Below, piece by piece: positions 25,201 to 40,200 of a stretch of DNA of 64,000 bases. The DNA is taken from NCBI RefSeq assembly GCF_020740795.1, contig NC_067284.1:100121440-100185439 (forward strand), read 5' to 3'. Source of the DNA: Apus apus (taxonomy: Eukaryota > Chordata > Aves > Apodiformes > Apodidae). The notes beneath the pieces are model-generated. The model saw only the letters and a list, made by a program, of their open reading frames with translations. It searched no databases and was not told where the DNA came from. Every line of letters starts with the position of its first letter. The first letter of the stretch is position 1. Position numbers and translations under genes: made by a program.

Positions 25201-28200
25201 CAGCCTAAAGGTAAGAGTTAATTAATTATCACTGGACTATGTGAATGGATTTATTTGATGTCAGTAATGTTAAACATTCCCCTCCTTCCCCCAAATTATT
25301 TTTGGTAGTTAGATTTTTACTGGAAAATTTCTTGGCCACATGGTGCTTTCCGGCTTGAAATTGAACATGCAGCATTGTACTACTACCAATGTATTACTTC
25401 ATGAGTGGCCCAGCAGCAATTCCTAGTCTCTTACTTTTGTGAGCAGGTAAGATAGAGAACTCTGTGATGTTTCTGAACGGTAATTTCTGATAAAGTAACA
25501 CCTGAGTGTTGACAGGATTCCCTAGTGAGTTCATGTTGGATATTCTTGCAGGGGGTCCAGAAACTGAAAACATGAACTGAAAACCAGTTCTCTCACTGGC
25601 CACTTAAGGATAGCCTTCTTGTGATGTTCCTTTTTATCAGCTGGGAAGGAATACTTTTTCTTGTTAATTGTTCACTGTCACATGACCAAGACATGGGATT
25701 TGGCTTCCTAACATGAACCTTCACATTCTTTTTCTTGAAGACTTTCATATTTTGGTTCTCAGTTCTTGTATTTTTATTTCCATCTAGATCTTTGTTGTCA
25801 GCCTTATATCTAAAGTAATTTTGGTGAAAATGCCAAAAAGGTTTTGGTTTAAGTAAATTTTCTTTAAATACTCTGGAACATTTCTTTTTTTGGTCTGTTA
25901 GTCATTTGTATGTTTGGATTGATACTGTATTATGAGTGTGTTGTTTTTTTTTTAAGGCATTTTCTAATATCAAATAAGAAAAGTCTTTCCTGCCTGTAGA
26001 TTTTATCTGTCAATGATACCTTCTATGCATTGGAAATGAATGTAAGATTTTTAGAAGACCTAGTGGGCAAAGTTTTTGTTTCTGTAATTATAATTGAACA
26101 CAAATCTGAAATGACTTTATATTTTCAAGCTAGGTCTCAGGGTTTTGTTTTTTATATCTGAACTTCTTTGTTTTATAGCTGCTGCTTTTATGTGCCTTAA
26201 GTAGTCATACCTTTCCTTACTTCAGTGTTGTGCAAAATACATGTGCTGTTAAAGCTCCTTCTCTGGAAGACTTACATTTGATCTGCTTATCATGCTATCC
26301 ACAGAGTAGCACGTACTAAAGCTATTTCCAAAAATATTGTCACAAACATAATTAATATGCCTTTCATTGTTGTGACTACAGATAGAATGTAACAGAAAAA
26401 TGGCTGCTGCTAACCTTGTGGGGTTTTTTACAGCTGAAGCCATTTAATCTAAGTTCACCACCACTCTCAACTTACAATCAGCAGCTGTGGCTGACCTGTG
26501 TGGTCGAGTTGGATCAGCATGATGGTGAGAATCTTAACCTAATTTTCAGGAAACTTCTATAGCAACCTGTATGTTGCATTGTTGATTTCATCTGTCACAT
26601 ACATGATCCTGTTGCTTTCTGGCTCTGGTTGGTGGGTTTTCCCTCAGATACAGTTTCTCCCCCTCTGCCCTCAGTAAAGACGTGGACAGCACTGATCTTG
26701 AGAACTGGAAGCAACAGGTATATGGGAGAAACTGCTTGTTATTTCTGTGAAAGCAGGAGTATCCAGAGAATCTGTGTCTCACAGAGTCCTTCATTTTGGC
26801 GTGGGGGGGGAATTAATATTTTAATAAAACTTCCCTGTAAATATATAAGAGGTACTATATTAGCTGTTCATCTGTCAAGATTCAGTACAGGGTGTTTGTG
26901 ACTTACTGCCCAAGTATATTAATAAACAGTTTTGTGGTTTTCCATTCATATACTGGACCCATACTCCAGTAAAGTATAGCTGAATAACTCTGAGTATTAT
27001 TTGGATAATATATATGTGTTGAACTATATTTGGAATTGCATTTGAGATTCCATTGCTGCCTGTAGCAATAGCTTGACTTTTTCTCTTTTCATTACAGTAT
27101 CCCTCAAAAAGAATGTTACTATGACAGTCAAAGTACTTGGAGTGGTGAAGGATGGAAGCACCCCATATGTTAATAATCAGGTTCACAATCGGACAAGATT
27201 ACTCAGTTGTGCACAAGTATGTCCCTGCTTAAACAAAACTCTGATGCAGTAGACATTCTTTGAATCTAGTTGTGTGCAGGTTGCATTAAATTGCAAATGA
27301 GAATAATATATCTATGTTAAGTGTGTCTCAGGCAAAACACAGGAGTGTAGTTTTATTTATAATTGCAACCTAGGTAATAATGCTGAGCAAGATACCTACT
27401 TATTAATCTTTTTCTGTTTACTTCTATGACTTGTGTCTGTTACCCTTTCAGGAACCCTCTTTCTTATTAAACTAGCTCTCTGCCATCAAAGCAGTGTGTC
27501 CTGGTTAGTCACCTAAACAGATAATGAAGAAAGGAATATTGTAGTAGAAGATAGGATATAGGGCTCCAGAAGAGAGAAAACTCCCCTCTGACACTCAGCT
27601 AAGAGTCTGGGTGAAATCAGCTGGCATCTGTGTTCTGAAACCAAATTTCTTGCCACCTGCCTATAAATGTTTAAGGTTTTGAGTTTCTAGTATAATTTCT
27701 CACTGAAATGTTTAAGCTGAGAGACATCCGAAACAGCTTCTCCAGATGCAAGTCCTTTAGGAAAGGCATACCTGAAGTTTTGACAGAGCTACTGAGATTC
27801 TTCCTGGTGCTGGTGCTGCAATCAGTTGCTTTCACCAGCTTAAGTGAAAATCCAGCCTTGTTTATTACTTCAACCTTTGATTCTCCTAACTGACCTTATC
27901 AGTTTCTTCTGCTTTGACTGATATCTGTGGGTCTTGTTTGAGTTTTATTCTGACGCATCTAGATTGGCAAGGCATATAATATCAATATCAATTAGAAACA
28001 AATTCTCCAACCTCTACTAACTGTGTATTCTGTAATAAATTGAAGGCTTTTACATACTATTCTTCACTGTATGTGTTCACAGAAATGCAGTGAAATCATT
28101 GTTGCTCACCTTGGCTACCTGAACTACACTCAGTACAACATATTTGTTAGCTTTGAAGATCGAAACAAGCTAACAGACATTCAGAATATTACTTTCACAG

Positions 28201-31200
28201 TAAGTATAAAATTTTCTACTAGCAAAAGAAATCTTTTTAATTACTGATGCTGCAGAAGTCTGCTTTTACTGTAATTAAAAAAGTTATCTCATTTTTGAAG
28301 ATAAAGATGCATCATAATTAATTTTTCTATCACTACTAATGTCAGAATTACTACAACATTCACTGTTAATAAGGGTCTAGACCAATTTTTTTTACTCTAT
28401 AAGGAAAGGTTTATCTTTCAGACCTGCTAATGCTGTTTTCTGGAACAGGTAAGTTTAGTCTAATTCCTGGGAAATATTTTTAGCAGAAGGCAAGGTAGAC
28501 TAGTACATCCAGTTTTCTATGTTTGCTTGTAGGGATGTTGCCTCTCTAAAGTATGATCTTTTTCCACCTGTCCAGGCAGGAGGTGTATCTGAATTAGTAT
28601 TTTTCCAGACTTGACAAAAGTTTGGGCTAGAGAGATTTAACAAACTCAAAGAAAAAATAAGATACATTTTTTTGGACTGTGCATATGAGGAAGAGAAAAT
28701 GTTTATTCAGCTAAACTAAGCAGACTAATTAAATAATGCTTAGTGAAATAACTAGCTCAGTTCATCATTCTAAAGATTGCTTACAAAAGAGTTACATCAT
28801 CAGTGTGTGCTGATTTGCTCCAGAAAAATTTAGAAACATTTGCATTGGGAGAAAATGGAACTAAACCAAATCTGTACTACAGGTTACTATGGTACGTTCT
28901 ACCTCTATGCAGCATTTGTCAGAGCAGGTAGCAAGCAAAATCTTACTGTAAAGCATATACTGAATGTACCTCCTGAATATTAATATTTGTAATATTCTAG
29001 TGTATAAAGCACATAATTAAAAATAAGCTCTAAGAGAAAAAAAAAGCCAAACTCAGAAACTCTTGGCTTAGTTCCAGATTTCAAACAGGAAGAGCTACTG
29101 GAGCATTTATAATGTACAGTTTAGTATCTTGCTTTGTAGGCTGCCTTCAAGGCAGACTTGTGTGTACCAAAACCAAAAAAGCCAAAGCCTTGCTTTTCCC
29201 TGCAACAAAAATTGTCATTTTATTTCTTTATTACAACAGTTTATGGTGATCTCAGTTGAAATTATAGATAGCCTTTTGTATGATGGGATTCTTCACATAA
29301 AATTTTCATTCTCCATTTATGGTTTAAAATAACATGACAGAGTCTGACAGCTCTATTACACTGAAAGGTGTAAAGCTTCTTGCTTAGATGGGCAGAGCAC
29401 ATGTTATGCCAGGGATTTTACATTTCAAAAGTGACCTGAAATGAGAAGCATGCCAGGTATGAGATAAATTGTCAACAGAGCAGAGTTCATGCAAACTGAC
29501 ACATTGTAATTAATATTTGTGCCCTAATAATGAGAGGATTAGAAGGAGCCTTTCCTCCTTAACTTACAAAAAAGTTATTTATTTTTGGTTATCTCATTTA
29601 TTCTTCCATTACTTGATTTTATTTTTTCACTTTTGAAGCAAGAGAATAAGCTTTAAGAAAACTAACCCATGACAGGAAGCATGACTGTACATTATCAGCC
29701 TCTTCATAATCAATTTATGAATCTGAACTTGGTAATAAAGAAGAACATACCGGATTTATGAAATTATATGTATTAAAACTTTGAAGGAAAGTACAATTGA
29801 AATACATGAAGACTATCCTTTGTGTTCTGAGAAGCACTTTAACATAAGACAGCACAGTGAGTATGCTACAAAGTGGCAGGGCAGAAGAGATGCAAGGATG
29901 TTAGGTTATCTTTTCTTCAGGTAGTCTTACGGGTATGAATTTGTCTTTCCATGGCAATGTGGTGGAATTTAGTTACGCCTATACATTTGAAAAGCCAGAT
30001 AACTTTACAATATCTACAGAAAGTGCTTGTTATTGGTGTCCTGTGTACCCCATCAAAACATTGTTCATTGGGCTATTTTCCTTCTGTTTCCTTGTAGTGG
30101 AAGACCTACAATCCAGCTTTTTCACAAGTGGAAATATGGTTCCGATTTGTCTTTGTAGTTCTTACTTTTATGGTCACGGTAAGATTTTGTTTCAGTTTTT
30201 CTGGAGTATGTTATGTAGGCAGCTGATAACACTGCTCTGTGGTGCTGTGTTTAGTAACTTAATCCTGAGCAGTAGAGGTATCACTGAATGGGTGTAAAAA
30301 ATGTTTCTAAAATACTGATGTAGTTGCTGCTTTTATGTTTTTACAAAGTAGTATTGAAGGGAAATTAAGAAAACAGGATGAGAAAACTTGTTCTTCCAAA
30401 TGCTGTTTTTCAGTTGAACAGAAAGGAAATTATTATTAGATGCTGGGAAAAAATATTTTTTTGTAATGCAAGTAGGCTCAGACATTGCAGTAGGATGCCC
30501 AAAGTGTGGGCTTACCAGCTTGGAAAATAAGCAAAACTCAGTTGAGTGTGACTTTGATCTAACTTTAAAATCATTGCAGCCTTGGGTGTGAGGATGGACC
30601 AGGTGACCTGCAGACAACCTAAATTATACTATGATTTAGATTATTTTTCCCCTCCAACCTGTTTTGGCCCCTGGAAAAGCAGTGTTTGGAAAAAAAATGC
30701 CCACAACATAAAATGTTAAGTTGCAGAATTTTCAGTCAGGGCACTGCATTGAACAAAGGACAAGTAAGGACAAAGCACTGAACGCTTGCATAGTGTTATA
30801 GATGATGCAACTGAGCAGGTAACTGTGAATGTGATATGGAATCTGTTTTTTCAAAAGTTAGTTGAAGTGGAAGTTGTTGGTAGTGTGTGACCAGTTATTA
30901 GGCAACATTTTTTTCATACATTGTTGATTTGTGCAGCATAAGCTGTTTTCCTTCTCAGTTTGCTTGAGAGCTTAATAAATTTGCATTGGGGTAAGACAGC
31001 AAAAAAAAAAAGTACAGAGGAGGACAACAAAGCTAGTGAAGGGCCTAGAGAATAAATCTTACACTTGAAGGAGCTGGGAATGTTTAGTTTGAGGAAGAGG
31101 AGGCTGAGAGAAGACCTCATCAGTCTCTACAACTACCTGAAAGGTCATTGTAGAGAGGTTGGTTACCTCTTTTCACAGGTAATTAGCAACAGAAGAAGAG

Positions 31201-34200
31201 GGAACGGCTTCAAGCTGCAACAGGGGAGGTTTAGACTGGACATTAGGAAAAATTGTTTCACAGAAAGAGTGGTTAGACACTGGAATAGGCTGCCCAGGGA
31301 GGTGGTTGAGTCACCATCCCTGGATGTGTTTAAGGGTCGTTTGGATGTGGTGTTGGTGGATATGGTTTAGGGGAGAACTTTGTAGAGCAGGGATGATGGT
31401 TGGACTCGGTGATCCCAAGGGTCTTTTCCATCCTAAATAGTTCTATGATTCTATGAAGCAGAAGTAGAAGCTTGGAGATGTGGCTCCTGTTTTCTCAGTG
31501 GCAAAGACTTTGCAAAGTAGCCTTTGCAATGTGTTGTGTTATCTCTTTACTCTGGTAAAACCGTTAAGGCTGAATTACTTCCTTCAAATTTTTGTTGTTA
31601 TTTTATAGTGTCTGTTTGCACATTCCCTGCGGAAATTCTCCATGAGAGACTGGGGTATTGAACAGAAATGGATGTCCACCCTCCTTCCCCTGCTGCTACT
31701 TTACAATGGTACTTGTATTGTGGAAATTTTAGAAAAGCTCCTTTTAAACAAAAAAATGAAGAAAAAAAAGAAGTGAAAGAGAAGGCAAAATTAAATATGA
31801 CCTTGGACTTAAAAGAAGCTGTTTAAAAGGTTTTAGAAAACTAATTTTTTTTAAAAAAAAACACAACCCTTTTTAAGTGTATCAAATTCAAGAACATAAG
31901 GAGTAGGTGGATTTAATTTTTTCCAGATATGTGAATGTCAGCTCTATTTCTTTAAAGGTCTAATTAGAGTAAGTAACTGCAACCATACTGAACCTCTCAG
32001 CAACATACAAATAAATGCAATTGCTGTGTTTGTCTGCTGAGGCTTCTTCATTTTTCAGATACTCACACTTTTGTTAAAAATGGAGGCTACTTTTAGTTGA
32101 GTAAACCACAACATAATCTAGTGCTCTCTAGCAGTACCAAAAGAATATTCACCTTTCAGTCATTCTGTGATAATTTTTTAAATCATCACCAAGAACAGTG
32201 GTTTAGTAGAAAGTCTAATAAAACCTGAAATCTTCTAGAAATGCTGGTGACCATTTCAGATTATTTCTAAAGCACGGAGGATTGCTGCTGGAAACACCAT
32301 TTTCTTTGCAAATTAAGATACAGCAAACTTCAATTTCATTTACTGATGTAATTTGAAAAATCTAGGGCTTTTCGTTCCTCTGAAATACATTCTGCTTTAC
32401 TTTTCATTATGGAAAAGATTGTGCTTTTTCCCCTCAGTTTAACCTTTTTTTTCTTACTTTGTTGTAGATCCATTTTTCCCCCTTTCTTTTCTGGTGAATA
32501 GCTGGTTTCCTGGAATGCTGGATGATCTATTCCAGTCTCTGTTTCTGTGTGCACTCTTGTTGTTCTGGCTTTGTGTCTACCATGGTATAAGAGTACAGGT
32601 GAGGGTGCAACATTATCTACTACTTACTGAGAAGAGAGTACTTGTTTTTCCAGTACTCTCAAAAGGTGACAAAAATTAAACCAAATTTTTACAAAAGATA
32701 TACTCACAGAACCATAGAATAGTTTGAGTTGGAAGGGACCTTAAAGATCCTCTAGTTTCACCCCCCCTGCATGGGCAGGGACACCTCCCACTAGATCAGG
32801 TTGCTCAAGGCCCCATCTCATCTGGTCTTGAGCACTTCCAGGGTTGGAGCATCCACAACTTCTCTGGGCAACCTGTTCCAGTATCTCACCACCCTCACAA
32901 TAAAGAATTTCTTCCTAATGTCTAGTTTAAATCTCCCTTCTTCCAGTTTTGATCCATTATCCTTGTCCTCTCACTGCCCTCATAAAAAGCCCCTCCCCAG
33001 TTTTCCTGTAGCCCCTTCGAGTACTGGAAGGCTGTTATAAGGTCTCCTCGGAGCCTTCTCTTCTCTAGGCTGAACAGCCCCAGTTCTCTCAGCCTGTCCT
33101 TGTAGGAGAGGTGCTCCAGCCCTCTGATCGTCTTTGTGGCCCTTCTCTGGACCCTCTCCAGGAACTCCCATGTCCTTCCACTCTATTGCAAGACAATCTT
33201 CAGAATTATGTCATTATACTTTGTTCTTGCTTGTATATAGTGGTTTTTGTATATAGTGGTTGATTATTTTTTAACCACTTTGAACTACTGCATAAGGTAA
33301 ATATGAATTATGGAGCATATTCCACTATTTGCAATATCGGTGAAATATGTGGGACCTTACAAACAGGATGCTCCAAACCTACTGCATCTTATTGACACAA
33401 ATGATACAATTTTATGTCTCCTGTAATCACCTGTGCAAGTTAAAAATACAGAAGGCAAGCCTTTTAATCTAGATCATGTTGAATGAATCAAAGAATGTTA
33501 GTTGTTTTACTCTATCAAGAATTAAAGAAATCTCAAATGTGTTCTCTCCTTTACCACACTATTACTTTCTCAACAGGGGGAAAGGAAGTGCTTAACTTTC
33601 TATCTGCCCAAATTCTTTATTGTTGGACTATTGTGGCTGGCCTCTGTTACACTGGGAATATGGCAAACGTAAGTACTTTAAAATTTAGAGCAAAAGTAGC
33701 AAGCCAAGAGTGTTCAAGAATTTGAAGTTTGTCTATCATTAGTGGTATCTACCTACTACTTAATGCTCTAATTGTGATACAGGTATGGAGTTCAAAATCT
33801 TACGTCTTTCTGTTTTGCAAATTGTGACTGATTTGAAAACAGAATTCCCCACGGATGATCTCAGTAGTACCTAATTTTATAAATCAGAGTGAAATCTAGA
33901 AATCATTCCTTTGTCAATATGTTATGGCTCCCTACAATGCTCCATCTGGCACTGTATCTTAATTAGCTCTTAATTAGTTTCTTAGCTCTTAATTAGTTTC
34001 TCTGTAGTTAACTATTACACAGCTTGACCAAGCTTTCTCAGCTATTAAACCTGCGTGATTGGTATTGACACTGCTTAGTCAAGCTCTCCTTCTCTCCTCA
34101 AAACTCAGTTCTTTTGCTTGGTTTAGTTTGGGGTGTTTTTTGTTGTTTGTTTTGTTCTTTCCAAGGTGTTGTGTTAATGTAAAAGTGTCATCATTCCCCA

Positions 34201-37200
34201 CACAGAAAATTTTCTGAGTTTTGGTACATTTGTAGTTTCTAAACCATTTTAGTCTCAAGTGCTTGCCTCTTACTTTATTTCTCAGAAGGAAGATACCTTC
34301 TAACCTTCTCCATGCCGTTGTATGTTGCTGAAAGCAGCGCAGTGGCGGGAAGTGCTCGTGCTGAAGTCCTATTTGCAGAGTTGCTATGCGGGAAGGGTTT
34401 ATGCCACAGTTACTTCTTAAGTATAATTCTTATCAACAAGGATATCATTTAAACACTGAATCCTGAAGGCTTGTAGGAACTTACAAGATTAGACATCTTT
34501 CTAAAAAATAGGTGGGGAGATTAGACGTTAAATCTGAACTTAAATCCTCCATATTCTTTCAAAATTGGTTTTGGGAAGGAGGATGTCATGTACTGGAAGT
34601 CCTCATGACCCCTCTTGAATCAATGGCATTGCATAAATTTATACAGCCAAAACCTTTAGTTAAAAGCCCTGTGTAGCAAGTTTGAACATTTTCTTTTCTT
34701 AGTGGGTTTCTTGGTCAGTATGGGTATTTTGACCTTGCCTTGTGTATTGGTGTACCATTACAAAAACTCAATTTACTCATTTTGAATCTTCTCTAGTGTT
34801 AATGAAGTACATGATCCTACATATCAATACAGGGTTGACACAGGCAATTTCCAGGTAAGTCAGAAATGTTTTCTTATCATAGAATGGTTTGGGTTGGAAA
34901 GGACCTGAAAGATCATCTAGTTCCAACTGCCCTGCATGGGCAGAGACACCTCCCAATAGATTAGGTTGCTCAGAGCCCCATCCAACCCGGCCTTGAACAC
35001 TTGCAGGGATGAGGCATCCAGAGCTTCCCTGAGCAGCCTGTTCTTGCTGTTAAATTGTCAGGTGGAGTTAGGCAATACAAGTAGGTTTGTTCTTACATTA
35101 AAATCTATAACACAATTTAGAAAATAGCAAATGCTGGTCGGATGGTCTTATTCTGTCTAGGATACTTTTAATTTTGCTTTAGATCATGCATAAGCCATAT
35201 TGAGTTCCATCCCAACAAGAAGAATAAATTGTCTGGCAAATCTGAAGACGCCAACACCACAATTTTAGTAACAGACTTGTGACTGTTGGGATTGAAGAAA
35301 AAAAAATAAAATTAAGCCTCTTACTAAATCAGTTTTGTACATTTTTACTCCTGTCAAGATCCTCTGTCCTAGTCAATTTAAGAATTTCTTGTTGTAAAGG
35401 AAGAACTGATTTACACAGGTCCTTTTATTCTCAGGAGCTGTTTTTCTAGAAAATCAATGAGATTCAGCTCACTGTGAACTTAATGAACAAAATTATTACT
35501 TCCATTAAGGATCCTCTCTTTGAATGTCCTGAAAACCTACCCTGATGTATTGAATTCCCTGAAAACCTACCTTGATGTATAGCCGTCCATGATTTGTACT
35601 TCCTTTCATGTGCCTACTTTTCCTGAATAAATGGACTGTTCTATGTTGTGCTTTGGGAAACAATGATTTCCATTGAGGGAAGAAGGAATAGATCAAATCT
35701 CTTTAAATAATAAAAACTAACACTCTTCTTGTAGGGAATGAAAATCTTCTTCCTTGTGGTGGCAACAACATACATTCTCTACCTTTTGTTCCTGATAGTG
35801 AGGGCATGCTCAGAACTTCGTAACATGCCTTATGTTGGTAAGGAGTATTTATTTTGACTCCTCCCCAGACAGACTTGCTTCCCCTAGATGTAGATGTAAA
35901 TTTGCTAATAACTTTTCTCAATCTTTTTCAGATCTCAGGTTAAAATTCTTGACTGCGTTAACATTTGTAGTGCTTGTCATTAGGTAAGAGTTTTCAAAGT
36001 ATTTCTCAGTACTGAAACTTTTATAACCTTTTATTCAGGGCTTTGAATACCATTGGGTGATAATAAAACTGTCAGTGAAACGGAGGAATGTCTTTTTATA
36101 TTATTATTATGGCAAGCATTTCTGAATTTTTTAATGTTTCTTGAGGTTTTTAGAGCTAACTTTATATTATTTCCATTACCACAGCAATACAGTGAAGATT
36201 TAGAGGCTCACTTAGCAGAGATGTTTTCTGTACTGCTGAGTGGTCTGTAGTGCATTGCTCACTTCTTTTCGAGTTGTGTGAGCTTCACTTAGTCAACGCA
36301 GAAGTTAAGAATTAATTTATTAGATTATTGTTAATATCTGTCTCCCCCACTCCAAGCAGTTACTTTGAATTACTGTTGACTCCTGGGTTGTCTGTAGTGG
36401 ATGAAATCTTGAGAGAGGTAGAACACGGGGGCTGTTTTTTGCTTTACTCAGTTGACTGCTGACTTTTAGTCACAAAAGATTAATTCTTAAGTTAGAACTA
36501 TGAAAGCAAATGAGTCTTAAAATGTATGGTCAGCATATTAACATATTTATTTTCTCATACACTCTTCTATCAAGCTACCATTTCAAATTTGTGGCTTAAA
36601 GACACAATACACTTACATGCTTTAACCTTTTTCCGCAGCATTGTTATACTCTACCTGCGCTTTGGAGCACAAGTTCTACAGGACAACTTTGTTGCTGAGC
36701 TGTCGACTCATTATCAGAATTATATCCTTGTGTTGTGATACTGCTTAATTAGGAATGTTAATCTGTTTTCATGCAGAAGGTACTTAAACATTTTGTACTG
36801 AGGGACATGGTTTAGTGGTGGACTTGGCAGTGCTAAGTTAATGGTTGGGCTTCATGTTCTTAACGGTCTTTTCCAACCAAAACAATTCTACGATTTTATG
36901 GTTCTGTGACTGAGACCTTTGACTTCTAGGTGGGCTTTTGAAGTTCAGTCCAGTTTGATAAAGGTTTCATGTCAGCATTTTGCAGTGGCTGTTTGTAAAG
37001 ATGAGCTGAAACAGTTTCAGTCTAATTTTTTTGCATCACATAAATCACAACTGCATTTGGTGAAGGCCTATGTATGCGTTCATTCAAGTAATTTTAACAA
37101 GTTATTGTGACAAGTTTGGCTGTATTTGCTGCTTGAATTTAGATTGCTGTATACCTATCAGTTGGCATAGAGTGTACCAAAATATATGAGAAATTAATAG

Positions 37201-40200
37201 CTTAGAAGTCACTGAAAATGCATTGGTGTATTGGTCTAAGTCTGCATGTGGAAGAGGTCATAGCAGAGAATTTAAGTGACTTGACAGAGAGTATTTCTGA
37301 TGTCTGTTGGCAACAGGACACAAACTGTATTTCTGGACCTGAACCATGAGATTCTCGTTCATTCTGCTTTCTGAAAGTGCATATGTGACTACAACTGCTC
37401 CAGTGACTGATGAGATTCTGTATGTTTTGGGAGCTAGTAGAAAACAGTAGGTAAAGCCTTTAATATCGTCCCAAAATGATGGCAAGAAGCCATCCTCAGC
37501 GTTCTGTCTCCAGTCAGTCCTTTTTCCTTCCTTCTCAATCACTGTGCCAAGCGGTAACTTTTTTAAAAATACACAAAACCAACACAAACCCACCTGAACA
37601 CCTCCCTTACCTTTCTTTTAGCACTACTATTCAATTTACCATGCACTCCACCACTCAAGAGGAGACCTTATGTCAGCAAATGTTACTTGTGTTAAAGCTT
37701 TGTCTGTGATGGGAGCTTTAATTCAAAATACCTCAAGCATGTTAGTTGTCATACATTTAAATCATGTTGTTTGGTTTAGCCATTCATGCTCTCCAACTTC
37801 AGTGAGGTAAACATTCTTTCAATTGAAACAGGTTGTGTATGGTTTGGGTCCTGTTTCCAAAGTTAGTATTTATGGAGCTACACTGAGCAATATCCTTGAC
37901 TCTTAATACCAGCAGAATTCTTATCATTTTATGGTTTATTGAACTTTTATCTCTACACATTAGCCTTCGTGTATTCCCCTTCAAAGAATGCACTATATGG
38001 TAAGTGTAAGCAATTATCTGGCAAACTTACAGAACAAGAGCTGGCATATTAGCAGATACTGTCTAACATCATTACGTTTTGGCTGTCTTGTTACTATTTC
38101 AATTTGCTTTGAGTTAACATAAGCTGAAGCTGCACTGGTTCTAAGCAAATTATTACTGGAAATATGAAGGCACACATAACATGGATACAACTGGTTAGCT
38201 AGACTTGAGTTCTTCGGCTCTTAGATCAAGCCTGTAGCCAATGTGATGTTTGCATGTCATGCACTAACTTTTGCTCTGACTCAAGACAATCCTTAAGGAG
38301 CAACAATACTTGATTTGTACTTTATTCTAACAATGAGGTTAATATATTGGCATGATGGCAAACAGGAAAAATAGGAGTGAAGCTGCTTTCTAACACGGGG
38401 GAATTTTGGGGAACTTGCTATGGGGAGAGGGCTGCATGGAGCCCATGTAGAGTGAGATAAAGGACTGAATCAGTGGCACTTCTGTTTTAGCATTCCTATG
38501 TAGAGGGTGTAATCTGACTCACATGATGATGATAAAGCATTACCACTCTCTTAACAGAGAAAGATTGTGTAAAATAAATATTTATACTGAGTGCCTTTTC
38601 CACTTCAAGCATTACTTTTAAAATGCAGAACCATAAAACAGCCCAGGTTGGAAGGGACATGGAAACATCATCTGGTCCAACCTTTAATCAGAAAGGGAGC
38701 CTGGCACCCTTTCCAACCACATCTTGCATGCTGAGAGGTGTGCAGGGGGAAGGCACTAAATAGTGGAGCTGGTCCTTTCTCTAGAGTTGAAATGGATGGA
38801 ACTGTTACAGAAAAATGCTCTATTTCCATCAAACAAGACAAATGGCTGGATGAGGATCAAGTTAAAAATGTGCTGTTTGTTTGCAAGAAGTATTAGTTTA
38901 TAGAAGGAAGTAAATATATGTCAGGAAAAAAAAAGATGTTTATGGCAAATTGCTGGATTGAATTTTACTTGTATATAATTAAGAACTGTGGCTAAGTAGC
39001 ACAGATTATTCAAGAAGTGAAGGCCTTAAATAAGGTAGAGGGAATTGTCATAAACAGGCAATGGAAAGTATCTGTTTCCTTTCATGGCACCATGAAGGTA
39101 CAAGGCTTTCCCTCACCTATTACAAAGATGTAAACTGGCTAATCATTGACTTGCATACAGGGATTACAGCTTTAGTCTACTATATTTGTAGCTTAGAAAT
39201 AACCGAGAAGTTAATGAACTTTTGAATAATGATTAATGAAATATGGCTTAATTACTTCTATGTGCAGGTTGAAATAATGTTACAGAGGAAACTGCACAAG
39301 GGGAGAAATCTGCTTATGTAATGTGGAGAGTATCTATCTAAAAATAAGATGAGATAATTATGTTATCTCCTTAACTCTTAAGAATGCCATGATGTTATAG
39401 CTGAATGGTGAAGAATTTAAAAGAGGGAATTCCTGTTTGGATATGATTTTTTTAAATGGTAATCACTATCGTCTTGGAAGTTGTTGAGTCTGTTGCTTCA
39501 GTGTTGGATTAGAAATACAGCCACATTTCTGTATTTAATGTGCTAAATTAATCCTTACTTGTATTTTCCAGAATCACAGTTGAAAGACAATCCTGCTTTT
39601 TCTATGCTGAATGATTCAGATGATGATGTGATTTATGGGTAAGATTATAAAATAGCAATGGAGAGTTACTTTTGGTGTGTCATTTTTTGCTAATGTTCTT
39701 TTCCATACTCATTAAGTGAAGGCTTTGTAGGATTTTAGTGGAAGTATTCAGCCTAACACAAGCACAGCCTTATTCTGAAACAGAAGCAATGTGAATGCAT
39801 GTTATTTTATTTTTCTTTTCGTTTTGGTTTCTAAAAGGGATTGTCATGGCACTGATACAAACAGGTAAGAAAGGATTAGGATGCTGGTAGGTCATGGAGT
39901 GAAGGCAGCAAGAGACATGAAAGGAAAGGACTTCCTACTAAACTGGGAAGGATTGCAGGAGTCAGGGGAGTTAGCAAAGAGGCAGCTCGTACATAAATGC
40001 CACAGAGAAGGATAATGGCTCTTCTTAAGTGTCCATCACTTACTGAAATAGGAATAATCAAATACAGCAAAACCTCCTGAATTTGTGTGAGTTATGTAAT
40101 ATGAGAATTACAGCAGCACTTAAACCCCATGCAGGTCAGGTGTCTCTGTGCTAGGCACTGAGCAAACTCATTATCTGCCCTTGATGTTTTCACATCCTAC

